Below, piece after piece: positions 26,601-34,442 of a stretch of 64,000 nucleotides of DNA. Source of the stretch: Tabrizicola_A aquatica (GTDB taxonomy: Bacteria > Pseudomonadota > Alphaproteobacteria > Rhodobacterales > Rhodobacteraceae); the NCBI GenBank assembly GCA_965194375.1, contig CBDAEL010000001.1. One strand, written 5' to 3'. Position 1 is the stretch's first letter. Each line of letters begins with the position of its first letter. The translations under genes were made by a program, and so were the position numbers. The notes under the pieces were generated by a model. It was not told the origin of the DNA. It ran no database searches and saw only the letters and a program-made list of their open reading frames with translations.

Positions 26601-26690
26601 AGCGGGCAGGTCTTGTTCACGCTGGTCGATGCCGGACGGCTGGACGACATTTTCCTTCGGATCGGATCGGTCAGTTACGATCTGCTGTGA
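23670..26690 (+). CDS. Large RTX protein with nidogen-like domain and seven repeat modules
   Basis: A 1006-residue calcium-binding surface or secreted protein. Residues about 25-220 resemble a nidogen (NIDO) domain (SSLFVSTNGLVSFG, AFHGDVDTR, SVWVDIDPVADVVSITWQEVG). From about 235 on, RTX nonapeptides (GGxGxDxLxGGxGND) alternate with a linker of the type SYxxAxxGVxVxLAxPxxNTGDAxGDRYxSIEGLxGS. This unit repeats seven times; the fourth copy is degenerate. A C-terminal segment of about 85 residues (RGADTFVLRHLSEAGDVILDYDPAEGD) resembles the M10-type serralysin C-terminal domain and would be the type I secretion signal. The start at 23670 is chosen over an upstream TTG because it lacks a non-conserved extension. 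Confidence 0.85.
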   Translation: MSEVSGNGTAMSGLGGSAGYGEIMLSRADDASLQVNVSAVFEDGFQFGATPYAASSLFVSTNGLVSFGAAVNGVQGSLAAIARPFIAAFHGDVDTRLDGEGPESGSVWVDIDPVADVVSITWQEVGFYRRNASVTNTFQLQLYDQGEDGIDIVLRYESIGWTTGDLEGGWQGLGGDPALIGWRLGASGAVNGHGASGQEGRLLALPDQLGNTGVAGLWVYRYVPPRVVNGTSAGDTLAGGLGEDLLYGGAGEDVFLGSAGADGFFGGTGFDTVSYAASVGPVTVNLALPSANRGADAAGDSYASVEGVIGSGFGDAITGDAGSNLLRGEAGADTLRGGAGNDTLYGGLGDDVFMAGAGADLYIGGSGLDRVDYSEATGAVRVDLVSPGANSGLAAGDVLREIEMVSGSGHDDTLIGDHLVNWLYGGSGQDQLVGRGGADLLYGGLGNDILIGGSWADTFFGGSGRDLVSYSNSRSAIRADLATPSAHRGTDALGDRFSSVEDLLGSPYNDTLSGDAATNRLYGGSGHDQIFGRDGNDTLYGGVGNDVLVGGRGSDLFFGGSGRDVASHSGARAAVGADLTRHDRNFGDARGDRYVEIEDLGGTNYHDRLGGNAASNRLSGGAGNDTLQGYGGADLLYGGAGFDLASYANAARGVLASLAQPLANTGDARGDRYSSVEGLQGSAHGDDLRGTSAANLLQGLGGNDTLMGAAGQDSLQGGSGADLLNGGSGIDLASYADATVGVAVSLASPAANTGDARGDRYVSIEGLIGSHHADTLMGSAAVDWIYGGAGHDLLIGGWGHGRLYGGSGNDVLRGGARADHLEGGSGFDWADYTIDRAGVTVDLANPAVNTGDAKGDRYVSIEGLRGSPFGDRLYGDTRSNGIEGGGGNDWLFGRDGNDRLDGGAGIDRLSGGRGADTFVLRHLSEAGDVILDYDPAEGDALAITVAGLQRADLAVRVQAVAGQGAAGTPEALILHRPSGQVLFTLVDAGRLDDIFLRIGSVSYDLL

Positions 26691-26783
26691 GGCAGGGTGT
26701 ATCTTCCACAAATTCGCCACATTGGCTGGCTAGCCCTTCTTTAGGTGGACGGGGGGTGTGCCTGTCTTGTGGTGGCAAAGCAG

Positions 26784-28223
26784 ATGACCAGTGTGACGCC
26801 TTTGATCTTGTGCGGCGGGTCGGGCACGCGGCTTTGGCCCTTGTCGCGCAAGAGTTATCCAAAGCAATTCAGTGCCTTGAATGGTCAGGACAGCCTGTTT
26901 CAACAGGCGGCCACGCGCCTTTCTGGGCCGGGGTTCGACCGTCCGGTGGTGGTGACCAACAGCGAGTTTCGCTTTATCGTGGTTGAACAATTGGCGGCGG
27001 CGGGGATTGATCCCGGTGCGGTGCTGATCGAACCTTCGGGCCGCAACACCGCCCCGGCCATTCTGGCGGCTGGGCTGCAGATTGCCGCGCGCGACCCGCA
27101 GACGCTGATCCTTGTCGCGCCGTCGGACCATGTGGTGCCCAAGGCCGAGGCGTTTCGTGCGGCGGTCAAGGCTGCGGCCCCGGCGGCGATGGCCGGGCGG
27201 ATTGTGACTTTTGGTATCCGGCCGGACCGGGCGGAAACCGGCTATGGTTGGCTCGAGCTTTCGGCCCCTCCGCGTGACGACCAGACCCAGCCCCTGCGCC
27301 GCTTCGTCGAAAAGCCCGATGCGGCGCGGGCCGAGGCGATGCTGGCGGCGGGCACCTTTTTGTGGAACGCGGGGATTTTCCTGTTTTCGGCGCAAACGCT
27401 TTTGGAAGGCTTTGCCACCCATGCGCCCGATCTGATTGGCCCCGTAGCCGATGCGGTGGAACTGGCCGAGCCGGATTTGGGCTTTTTGCGGCTGGCGGCT
27501 GACCCTTGGGCCAAGGCGCGCGATATCTCGATTGACTATGCGGTGATGGAAAAGGCGGCCAATCTGGATGTGCTGCCGTTCTCGGCCGGCTGGTCTGATC
27601 TGGGCGATTGGGACGCGGTTTGGCGCGAGACCGGCACGCGCGATGCGGCGGGAAATGTGACCCATGGGGACGCGGTGAGCATCGGCTGCACGGGCAGTCT
27701 TTTGCGGGCGGAAAGCGCGGGGCAGGTCGTGGTGGGAATTGGCTTGCAGGACATGATCGCGGTTGCGATGCCCGATGCCGTGCTGGTCGCGCCCCGCAAC
27801 CGGGCGCAGGATGTGAAGCAGGCGGTGGCGGTGTTGAAAGAGACCAAGGCCCGGCAGGCTGAGCATTTTCCCCGCGACCATCGGCCTTGGGGTTGGTTTG
27901 AGACGCTCGCGCTGTCAGACCGCTTTCAGGTGAAACGCATTGTGGTCAAGCCGGGGGCGGCGCTGTCGTTGCAAAGCCATGTCCACCGGGCGGAACATTG
28001 GATCGTGGTCTGCGGCACCGCGCGGGTGACGGTGGGCAACCGGGTGTCACTGGTGAGCGAAAACCAGTCGGTGTTCATCCCCTTGGGCGAAAAACACCGT
28101 CTGGAAAACCCCGGCAAACTGCCGATGGTGCTGATCGAGGTGCAGACCGGGGCCTATTTGGGCGAGGATGACATCGTGCGATATGAGGATGTCTATGCGC
28201 GGGGGCAGGGGGCGAAGGGGTAG
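26784..28223 (+). CDS. manC: Mannose-1-phosphate guanylyltransferase / mannose-6-phosphate isomerase
   Basis: Bifunctional type II enzyme that makes GDP-mannose for polysaccharides (ManC/AlgA/CpsB family), 479 residues. The nucleotidyltransferase domain (about 1-280) starts with LILCGGSGTRLWPLSRKSYPKQF and contains APSDHVV, FVEKPDAARA and WNAGIF. The C-terminal cupin-type isomerase domain (about 320-475) carries RPWGWFETL, KPGAALSLQSHVHRAEHWIVV and VFIPLGEKHRLENPG. The start is ATG 26784; upstream in-frame codons are not conserved. Together with ugd and galE it points to capsule or exopolysaccharide synthesis. Confidence 0.94.
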   Translation: MTSVTPLILCGGSGTRLWPLSRKSYPKQFSALNGQDSLFQQAATRLSGPGFDRPVVVTNSEFRFIVVEQLAAAGIDPGAVLIEPSGRNTAPAILAAGLQIAARDPQTLILVAPSDHVVPKAEAFRAAVKAAAPAAMAGRIVTFGIRPDRAETGYGWLELSAPPRDDQTQPLRRFVEKPDAARAEAMLAAGTFLWNAGIFLFSAQTLLEGFATHAPDLIGPVADAVELAEPDLGFLRLAADPWAKARDISIDYAVMEKAANLDVLPFSAGWSDLGDWDAVWRETGTRDAAGNVTHGDAVSIGCTGSLLRAESAGQVVVGIGLQDMIAVAMPDAVLVAPRNRAQDVKQAVAVLKETKARQAEHFPRDHRPWGWFETLALSDRFQVKRIVVKPGAALSLQSHVHRAEHWIVVCGTARVTVGNRVSLVSENQSVFIPLGEKHRLENPGKLPMVLIEVQTGAYLGEDDIVRYEDVYARGQGAKG

Positions 28224-28308
28224 GGTCATTGCCCATGGTTTGCATGCAGCATCGATGTGCTTTGGAGCTCAACCCCCTCATTATTCAGACCGGTGCAATG
28301 GTCCGATC

Positions 28309-28350
28309 TTGACTATCTCATTCCCCGTTGGTTATGGATAATCCATAACC
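28309..28350 (+). promoter_or_regulatory. Promoter and 21-bp palindromic operator of the ArsR-family gene
   Basis: A perfect palindrome with arms GGTTATGGAT (28330-28339) and ATCCATAACC (28341-28350) around one central base ends 15 bp before the ArsR start. A TTGACT -35 box at 28309-28314 followed after 18 bp by TATGGA puts the -10 region inside the palindrome, the layout expected of an autorepressed ArsR promoter. Confidence 0.72.
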
Positions 28351-28365
28351 GTGGAGCTATGAAAA

Positions 28366-28692
28366 TTGAACCATCATGAAACGGACACTTTATTCAAGTC
28401 GCTTGCCGATCCAACGCGACGGCGGCTGTTCGAGCATCTGTGCATGGAGGGCGAAAAGTCTGTCAGAGCGTTGACTGATAGAGCGGGTTTCTCACAACCC
28501 GCCGTATCAAAGCATCTGGCTGTTCTCAAGGAAGCCGGGCTAGTCACGGGGCAGCAACGTGGGCGCGAAACGCATTATGCCGCTCGAGCTGATGGCCTCC
28601 GTGTGTTGGTTGATTGGATGGACCATATGACAAGGTTCTGGGAAACCAAATTTGACAGGCTCGGTGATCTGTTGAAGCGGATGGACCAATGA
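28366..28692 (+). CDS. ArsR/SmtB-family winged-helix repressor
   Basis: A 108-residue DNA-binding regulator. Winged-helix features: LFKSLADPTRRRLFEHL, EKSVRALTDRAGFSQPAVSKHLAVLKEAGLV (recognition helix) and GRETHYAARADGL (wing). No metal-binding CxC motif is present, so it is the metal-independent type often paired with SRPBCC proteins. It starts with TTG (28366), GGAG ten bases upstream; the ATG nine bases later is out of frame. The stop overlaps the next gene by 4 bp. The predicted operator lies directly upstream. GC content of this four-gene cassette is lower than in its surroundings, suggesting transfer. Confidence 0.88.
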   Translation: MNHHETDTLFKSLADPTRRRLFEHLCMEGEKSVRALTDRAGFSQPAVSKHLAVLKEAGLVTGQQRGRETHYAARADGLRVLVDWMDHMTRFWETKFDRLGDLLKRMDQ

Positions 28693-29096
28693 CGGGCGCG
28701 GATAGACAGACCCGTTCGGTTGTTGTCGAACGTGAATTTGCGTATCCGCCCGAACGGGTCTGGCGCGCGTTGACCCAGCCCGAGTTGCTCGCGGACTGGC
28801 TGATGCAGAGTAACTTTCAATTGGTGATTGGTCATGCCTTCTCGTTCTCGGCGGAGTGGGGTCCAATCGACTGCCGTGTGGAGGAAATCAAGCAACACAA
28901 GAAGCTCTCGTACACCTGGAGTGCCTTCGATGTCGCAACAGTGGTTACCTTCACACTGGAGCCGACCAGCGCTGGCACCTTGCTGAGAATGGAGCAAAGT
29001 GGGTTCCGTTTGAATCAGAAACAAGCCCTTGGCGGGGCGAAAGGTGGGTGGAGCGCATTCTTCGAAAACCTTCAAGGCACGCTAGACAAACCATGA
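28689..29096 (+). CDS. SRPBCC/AHSA1-family protein
   Basis: A 135-residue START-like hydrophobic-ligand-binding protein of the Activator-of-Hsp90-homologue (AHSA1) type. Markers: VVVEREFAYPPERVWRALTQPELLADWLM at the N-terminus, ECIDCRVEEI-like GPIDCRVEEIKQHKKLSYTW and the C-terminal amphipathic helix GGAKGGWSAFFENLQGTLD. It overlaps the ArsR gene by ATGA; such ArsR-SRPBCC pairs are very common, the small protein being the presumed effector. The ligand is unknown. Confidence 0.88.
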   Translation: MTGADRQTRSVVVEREFAYPPERVWRALTQPELLADWLMQSNFQLVIGHAFSFSAEWGPIDCRVEEIKQHKKLSYTWSAFDVATVVTFTLEPTSAGTLLRMEQSGFRLNQKQALGGAKGGWSAFFENLQGTLDKP

Positions 29097-29106
29097 GGTA
29101 TCTGCT

Positions 29107-29310
29107 TTGAAAATCAGCAATTTCGCCCGTCAGTTCCATCGCTGGATGTCGATCATCTTTACCCTACTCGTGATTGCGGTCTTCGTGATTAGCACCAGGC
29201 CCGCGCCCCCGGAATGGGCCTTCTACATGCCGCTTCCCGCGCTCGCGCTGATGCTGCTTAGCGGCCTCTACCTCTTCGCCCTGCACTATGTTCGGAAAGC
29301 TAACGCATGA
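29107..29310 (+). CDS. Small two-helix membrane protein
   Basis: A 67-residue protein with a TTG start. It has two predicted membrane helices (about 14-30 and 41-60) with FHRWMSIIFTLLVIAVFV and PLPALALMLLSGLYLFALHY. Small proteins of this kind are often found with ArsR-AHSA1 pairs and DUF1801 genes. Its stop overlaps the start of the next gene, so it is part of the four-gene cassette. No function can be assigned. Confidence 0.75.
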   Translation: MKISNFARQFHRWMSIIFTLLVIAVFVISTRPAPPEWAFYMPLPALALMLLSGLYLFALHYVRKANA

Positions 29311-29927
29311 TTACGGATGTCGAGGATTTCTTCACAAAGGGATGCGGGCGCTGCGACCGCTTCGACTCGCCCGAATGCTCTACTAAGCTTTGGTCCGAAG
29401 GTCTGGCGAAGCTCCGCGCCATCTGTCTGTCGGCTGATCTGAAAGAAGAGCTCAGATGGGGGCAACCCTGCTATCGCCATGCGGGCCGAAACATCGCCAT
29501 CCTCGGTGCCTATAAAGACAAGTTCGTCCTTGGTTTCTTCAATGCTGCCCTGATGAAAGATCCGGAAGGCGTGCTGGAAAGACCGGGACCGAACACGCAG
29601 CATGCAGATACGATCTACTTCAAGCAAACAGTTCAGGTCGCGGCCTTGGAAAAGACTATCCGCGCCTATTTGGACGAGGCGAAGTGCTACGCGAAGGAAG
29701 GCAAGACACCGCCGAAGAACTCCTCGACACCTGAGCTGCCGGAAGAGCTTGCAAATGCGCTCGATAGTGATCCAGAACTAGCAGAGGCGTTTCATGCTCT
29801 GACACCCGGGCGGCAACGCAGCTACGTAATCAATCTGAGTGGTGCGAAGAAACCAGAGACACGCATGGCCCGGATTGAGCAGTTTCGTGACAAGATCATC
29901 GATGGCAAGGGTGCCAACGAACGCTAG
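29307..29927 (+). CDS. YdeI/DUF1801-family protein
   Basis: A 206-residue cytosolic protein of the YdeI/OmpD-associated family with a DUF1801 fold (about 20-130; LRAICLSADLKEELRWGQPCYRHAGRNIAILGAYKDKFVLGFF), followed by the family's C-terminal helical part (PPELPEELANALDSDPELAEAFHALTPGRQRSYV). The DUF1801 core is structurally like a frataxin-type fold and is often linked with stress genes. It is the last gene of the ArsR cassette, overlapping the membrane-protein gene by 4 bp. Confidence 0.85.
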   Translation: MITDVEDFFTKGCGRCDRFDSPECSTKLWSEGLAKLRAICLSADLKEELRWGQPCYRHAGRNIAILGAYKDKFVLGFFNAALMKDPEGVLERPGPNTQHADTIYFKQTVQVAALEKTIRAYLDEAKCYAKEGKTPPKNSSTPELPEELANALDSDPELAEAFHALTPGRQRSYVINLSGAKKPETRMARIEQFRDKIIDGKGANER

Positions 29928-30034
29928 TAAGCAGTCATTGGTCAAATGAAGGTTTCGTCCGCACACCCGCCCTCCTAACTTAGCTAGCACATAGGACAAC
30001 GCAGCCAACAGGCGGCAGCTGAGGCCTTTGGCCC

Positions 30035-31339
30035 CTACCGCCCAATCCCCACATAAACCTCAAACCCGCCCTCTTTCGCCTCTTCCTCGGAGTAGACGTT
30101 GCGAAGGTCGGCCATGCGGGCGATCTCCATTTTCTTGGCCATCTTGGTCAGATCCAGCGCGCGGAATTCGTTCCATTCGGTCAGGATCACCACCAGATGC
30201 GCGCCTTGGGCGGCCTGATAGGGGTTTTCCACCCATTTGACACCCGGCAAGAGCGCCTCGCCTTCGTGGCGGCCTTGGGGGTCCACCACCTTGACCCGCG
30301 CGCCTGCGCCCACAAGCGCGGGCACGATGGTGAGCGAGGGGGCGTCGCGCATGTCGTCGGTGTTGGGTTTGAAGGTGACGCCCAGAACCGCGATGGTCTT
30401 GCCGTTGAGGACCCCGTCGCAGAGGTCTTCGATCTTGTCGATCATCCGGCGCTTGATTTCCTCATTCACCTTAATGACGGTCTCGGTGATCTGCATCGGC
30501 ACGGCATGTTCTTGGCCAATGCGGGCCAAGGCTTTGGTATCTTTGGGGAAACATGAACCGCCATAGCCGGGACCTGCGTGCAGGAACTTGTTGCCGATGC
30601 GCCCGTCCATACCCATGCCCTTGGCCACATCTTTGACATCTGCCCCGACGCGTTCGCACAGGGCGGCGATTTCGTTGATGAAGGTGATCTTGGTGGCCAG
30701 AAAGGCGTTGGCGGCGTATTTGATCATCTCGGCACTTTCCAGCCCCGTGTAGACGATCGGAAAATCGCGCAAGAAGAGGGGGCGATAGATGTCGCCCATC
30801 ACCTTGCGGGCGCGCTTGCTTTCGACGCCGACCACAACCCGGTCGGGGCGCATGAAGTCATCAATCGCCGCCCCTTCGCGCAGGAATTCGGGGTTGGAGG
30901 CGACATCGAAGTCCGCGTTCGGGTTGGCGGCCAGCACGGCCTCGGCCACCTTGCGGTTGGTGCCGACGGGCACGGTCGATTTGGTGACGATCACGGCATA
31001 GCCAGTCAGCGCGCGGCCGATTTCGGCGGCGGCGGCCATGACATAGGTGAGGTCCGCATGCCCGTCACCGCGCCGGGTGGGGGTGCCGACGGCGATGAAC
31101 ACTGCATCCGCCCCTGCGACCGCCTGCGCCAGATCCAGAGTGAACGACAGCCGTCCAGCGGCGACGTTTTTGGCCATCAGATCTTCCAGACCCGGCTCGA
31201 AGATCGGAATTTGCCCGGCGCAGAGCCGATCAATCTTGCAAGGGTCCTTGTCGACGCAGATCACCTCATGGCCGAAATCCGAAAAGCAGACCCCAGAGAC
31301 AAGGCCGACATAGCCAGTGCCAATCATTGCAATCTTCAT
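30035..31339 (-). CDS. ugd: UDP-glucose 6-dehydrogenase
   Basis: NAD-dependent four-electron oxidation of UDP-glucose to UDP-glucuronate for capsule or lipopolysaccharide. It has 434 residues in three domains: NAD-binding (MKIAMIGTGYVGLVSGVCFSDFGHEV), central, and C-terminal UDP-binding. The catalytic cysteine lies in GPGYGGSCFPKDTKAL and the FLREGAAIDDF and AVLGVTFKPNTDDMRDAPS motifs are clear. The start is ATG 31339; a 33-codon upstream extension is not conserved. It is transcribed alone from the AT-rich gap at 31340-31400. Confidence 0.96.
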   Translation of the reverse strand: MKIAMIGTGYVGLVSGVCFSDFGHEVICVDKDPCKIDRLCAGQIPIFEPGLEDLMAKNVAAGRLSFTLDLAQAVAGADAVFIAVGTPTRRGDGHADLTYVMAAAAEIGRALTGYAVIVTKSTVPVGTNRKVAEAVLAANPNADFDVASNPEFLREGAAIDDFMRPDRVVVGVESKRARKVMGDIYRPLFLRDFPIVYTGLESAEMIKYAANAFLATKITFINEIAALCERVGADVKDVAKGMGMDGRIGNKFLHAGPGYGGSCFPKDTKALARIGQEHAVPMQITETVIKVNEEIKRRMIDKIEDLCDGVLNGKTIAVLGVTFKPNTDDMRDAPSLTIVPALVGAGARVKVVDPQGRHEGEALLPGVKWVENPYQAAQGAHLVVILTEWNEFRALDLTKMAKKMEIARMADLRNVYSEEEAKEGGFEVYVGIGR

Positions 31340-31499
31340 CTGCCTGACCTTCAGAAAATGTCTTTTTAAAAATGTCTTATCCCGCCCTGACACATAGATC
31401 GGACGGGTTCTGCCTGTGTAGGCAGACTGCAAAAACAAGTCAATTTCCGGGCAAGGTTGTGCGCTGTCCGGGGCATTGGGGGGCGGCTATTGATGGGCC

Positions 31500-32816
31500 T
31501 TATGCCATGCGCAGCCAGATCGCGGTGGCCACGGCGGCGTTGATCTCAGCCGAGCTGTAGGTCCATGTGGCGGGGGCGGCGGTGGTGAAGGTCACCGTGC
31601 GGCGCAGGGTTTTGCGGGCGGTTGTGACCATGGCGGTGCCACCGTTGATGTCGGGCGTCGCCTGCAACGCCCAAGCCGACAGCGAAGCAGTCGCAGAATG
31701 GCGCACCCCGAGCCAATAGGTACGCCCGCGATAGAGCGTCAGGCTGGCGGTCAGCACCTTGTTGCCAAGGGTCGACAGATCCGCCGTGCTGGTTTCCAGC
31801 AACAGGCTGCCCGGCGTGCCGTTCGGCAGCGCGTCATAGACCACCAGCTTGCACAGGGCCCCTGCGACGGCTGTCGTGCAGTTCACGCCCAAGGCATTCG
31901 CCTCCAGATCGGCGCCGGGGATAAAGGGAAAAACGTCAATCCGCCCGGCCGCGCCGCTGAGCACCGTCGTCGCCCCGCCGCTGCCCATGGTGGTCGACAT
32001 GTATTCGCCGGTCGGTGGCACAAGGCAGGGGATATCGGCCTGTTCATCAATCGCCCGGCTTTGCCCAGCGATGCGCGCCATCAGTTGGCCGCGGGTGCTG
32101 TCGTGCCAGAGATGCCCGTTGGCCGGGCTGGCCGGTGGGCTGGACTGCCCGGTCAAGAGCACCGGACGGAACAGCTCGACCCCGGCGGTGGTCGCGCTGA
32201 CCTCTAGCGCGGTGGTGTAGCTGGTGCCGTTGCTGGAGACTTTCAGGGCGAAGTTGTTGTTGCCCAGCGTGCCAATTTCGGCCCGTCCGGAGAAGTCGGT
32301 CTGGAATAGGATGGCGGCGGTCTGGGCGGTGCTGGCCTTGTTCAGCTTCATCTGATGACCGGCACCGGCATGGTTGAACAGTGAAGCGGCTGAGGCGACG
32401 GACAGCCGGTTGGTGGCGTCCGAGGTGGCAGAGACACCGATTTCGTCCACGGACAGCACCGTTGGGATCGTGGCGCCCGAAGGGGCAACCCACGCGCTGC
32501 CCGTAAAGGTGAGTTCCGCCGTCTCGGCGGTCACCCAAGCGCGCCAGCCGGTCAGCGGGGTGACAAACTGCCAAGCCCCGTCGAGCCAGAGCGCGATCTT
32601 GCCAGCCTGACCCGCCCAAGCCCCGGTGGGGGCGGCGGCGATAATGTGGCGTTGGCCTTCGACCGGGCCGGGGGGCGGCGCGGTGCGGGTACGGTCGGCG
32701 ACTGTCAGCTGCACCAACAGGTCCAACTGCATCAGCGCCTCGTTATGGGTGACATGCTTTTGCGCCTGCGAGGCCTGCAAGAGCGGTAGGGACAGGATCG
32801 GGGAAAGGTCTGACAT
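31500..32816 (-). CDS. DUF2793-family protein, phage/GTA spike-like
   Basis: A 438-residue protein whose N-terminus (TRLSPILSLPLLQASQAQKHVTHNEAL-type; here LSPILSLPLLQASQAQKHVT) is the hallmark of DUF2793, about residues 1-95. This domain occurs in Rhodobacterales phage and gene-transfer-agent proteins, including head-spike-type proteins reported for Rhodobacter capsulatus GTA; that assignment is from memory of the family. The remaining part is Ser/Thr/Ala-rich beta structure of tail-fibre type. GGAGG precedes the ATG. No other phage genes are adjacent, but ugd, manC and galE are close. Confidence 0.82.
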   Translation of the reverse strand: MSDLSPILSLPLLQASQAQKHVTHNEALMQLDLLVQLTVADRTRTAPPPGPVEGQRHIIAAAPTGAWAGQAGKIALWLDGAWQFVTPLTGWRAWVTAETAELTFTGSAWVAPSGATIPTVLSVDEIGVSATSDATNRLSVASAASLFNHAGAGHQMKLNKASTAQTAAILFQTDFSGRAEIGTLGNNNFALKVSSNGTSYTTALEVSATTAGVELFRPVLLTGQSSPPASPANGHLWHDSTRGQLMARIAGQSRAIDEQADIPCLVPPTGEYMSTTMGSGGATTVLSGAAGRIDVFPFIPGADLEANALGVNCTTAVAGALCKLVVYDALPNGTPGSLLLETSTADLSTLGNKVLTASLTLYRGRTYWLGVRHSATASLSAWALQATPDINGGTAMVTTARKTLRRTVTFTTAAPATWTYSSAEINAAVATAIWLRMA

Positions 32817-32927
32817 GAAAGCCTCCGCGGGGATCGTCTGGGGGGAACATCTTGCGGCGAAGGCTAGGGAAAGGGGCTTAACGCGGGCTTCCGGGGCGCG
32901 CGCAGGGGTGCTGTGGGGCGCAACAGC

Positions 32928-33815
32928 TTAGGTTTCAGCGGTCGGGGCGGGGGTGGCGCGTTCGCGCCATGTTACCCAGCTGATCGCGCCGATGATCAGC
33001 CCGCCGCCGAGGATGACCCAGATATCCACCGGCTCATGGAAGAAGAGGCTGCCCATCAGCGCGGCCCAGACAAGGTTCAGGAAAGTGACGGGCTGTGTCA
33101 CGGTCAAAGGGGCCACGCTGAAGGCGCGCGACATCAGGTAGTGGCCCAGCGTGGCCAGTAGCGCCACCAGCGCCAGCCCGGCCAGATGCCAGCCCGGCAC
33201 CGGCCGCCAATCCAACAGCGCCAGTGGCAAGAGGCCCAGCGTGACGGTGAAGGTCAGCATGGCCACCACCACCGAGGCAGAGACAAAGCCACTGAGTTTC
33301 TTGGCGTAAAGATAGCTTCCGGCAAAGCAGGTTGCCGCCGCCATCTGGCCCAGATGGCCGATGCCGACAGGCTCCAGCCCCGGGCGCAGGACGATCAACG
33401 TGCCGATCAGCGCAAACCCCACCGCAAGCATACGCCGCCACGTCAGCCCCTCGCCCAGAAGCAGTGCGCCGGCCAAGAGGAGGATGACCGGGGAGAGATA
33501 GCCAATCGCGGTGACATGGGCCAAGGGGATGCGGGCCATGGCAAAGAACCAAAAGACGACCGCCGCCGTGTGCACCACACCGCGCCATGCGAGGAGTGGC
33601 AGGGCGCCGGGGGGCAAGCCCTGCCGCAGCAGGCTGGGCAGCATGGGCAGGAAAAAGAGCACGCCAAAGGCGTAGCGGATGAAGGCTGACTGGGCGGCGG
33701 GCAAATCGGTGCCCAAGGCCCGCACGGTGGCATTGACCCCGACAAAGGCAAGACCGGACCCGACCATCCATGCCACCCCTTGAAGGGGCCGTTGTGTTGC
33801 TGCCGTGGTCACCAT
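32928..33815 (-). CDS. EamA/DMT-superfamily transporter
   Basis: A 295-residue ten-helix transporter with two EamA halves (about 8-138 and 150-285), similar to S-adenosylmethionine-uptake or RhaT-like members; the substrate is not determinable. Markers: GSGLAFVGVNATVRALG in helix 1, FFAMARIPLAHVTAIGYLSPVILLLAGALLLGE in the first half and RAFSVAPLTVTQPVTFLNLVWAALMGSLFFHE in the second. It is unrelated in detail to the other DMT gene at 2258. It is followed on the same strand, upstream, by the lysE gene after 21 bp, so the three genes ACT-lysE-EamA may form one transcript. Confidence 0.88.
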   Translation of the reverse strand: MVTTAATQRPLQGVAWMVGSGLAFVGVNATVRALGTDLPAAQSAFIRYAFGVLFFLPMLPSLLRQGLPPGALPLLAWRGVVHTAAVVFWFFAMARIPLAHVTAIGYLSPVILLLAGALLLGEGLTWRRMLAVGFALIGTLIVLRPGLEPVGIGHLGQMAAATCFAGSYLYAKKLSGFVSASVVVAMLTFTVTLGLLPLALLDWRPVPGWHLAGLALVALLATLGHYLMSRAFSVAPLTVTQPVTFLNLVWAALMGSLFFHEPVDIWVILGGGLIIGAISWVTWRERATPAPTAET

Positions 33816-33836
33816 GATGGGCGGAGGTAAGGGCTT

Positions 33837-34442
33837 TCAGCCGCCAAAGGCAAGCCCTGCCGCGATGGCCCACATGGTGGCTCCAATCACCAGTTCAAGC
33901 ACCACCCAAGCGCGGGGGCTGGCGAAGATGGGCGCAAGAAGCCGCGCGCCAAAGCCGAGGGCGGAAAAGAAGGTAAAGCTGCCAAGCGCCGCACCGATGC
34001 CGAAGGACGTTTGATGTGGGGCGTATTGCGCCGAGATCGACCCGATCAGCGCCACGGTGTCCAAATAGACATGCGGGTTTGCCCAGGTCAGCACGAGACA
34101 GGTGCCGAGCACCGACCCGAGCGAGGCGGCAGGCCCTTCGCCGGGTGCCAAGGATTCCCCACCCTGCAGCGCCGCGCGAAACCGCAGCGCGCCATAGGCC
34201 AGCAGAAACGCCACGCCCCCCCAACGCATGGCGTCGCCCAGCCAAGGCAAGGCTTTGGAGGCCGCCGAAAACCCCGCCACCCCGGCGGCGATCAGGATCG
34301 CGTCGGAGATGGCGCAGACTGCGACCACCCAAGCCACATGCTCGCGCCGCAGGCCTTGGCGCAGGACAAAGGCGTTTTGCGCGCCGATGGCGAGGATAAG
34401 GCTGATGGCGACAAGCCAGCCCTGAAGGGCGGTTTCAAACAT
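33837..34442 (-). CDS. LysE/ArgO-family amino-acid exporter
   Basis: A 201-residue inner-membrane exporter of the LysE superfamily, close to ArgO/LysE, which expel excess arginine or lysine. Markers: GAQNAFVLRQGLRREHV near the N-terminus and TWANPHVYLDTVALIGSIS in the middle, both diagnostic. Six hydrophobic segments. Its start overlaps the ACT-domain gene by 8 bp, and a divergent ArgP-type regulator lies 83 bp beyond that gene, the classical regulator-exporter arrangement. Confidence 0.93.
   Translation of the reverse strand: MFETALQGWLVAISLILAIGAQNAFVLRQGLRREHVAWVVAVCAISDAILIAAGVAGFSAASKALPWLGDAMRWGGVAFLLAYGALRFRAALQGGESLAPGEGPAASLGSVLGTCLVLTWANPHVYLDTVALIGSISAQYAPHQTSFGIGAALGSFTFFSALGFGARLLAPIFASPRAWVVLELVIGATMWAIAAGLAFGG

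Noticed and set aside
25242..26720. 492-codon minus-strand frame opposite the RTX gene
   Set aside because: Produced by the repeated RTX nonapeptide DNA read backwards; it has no independent features.
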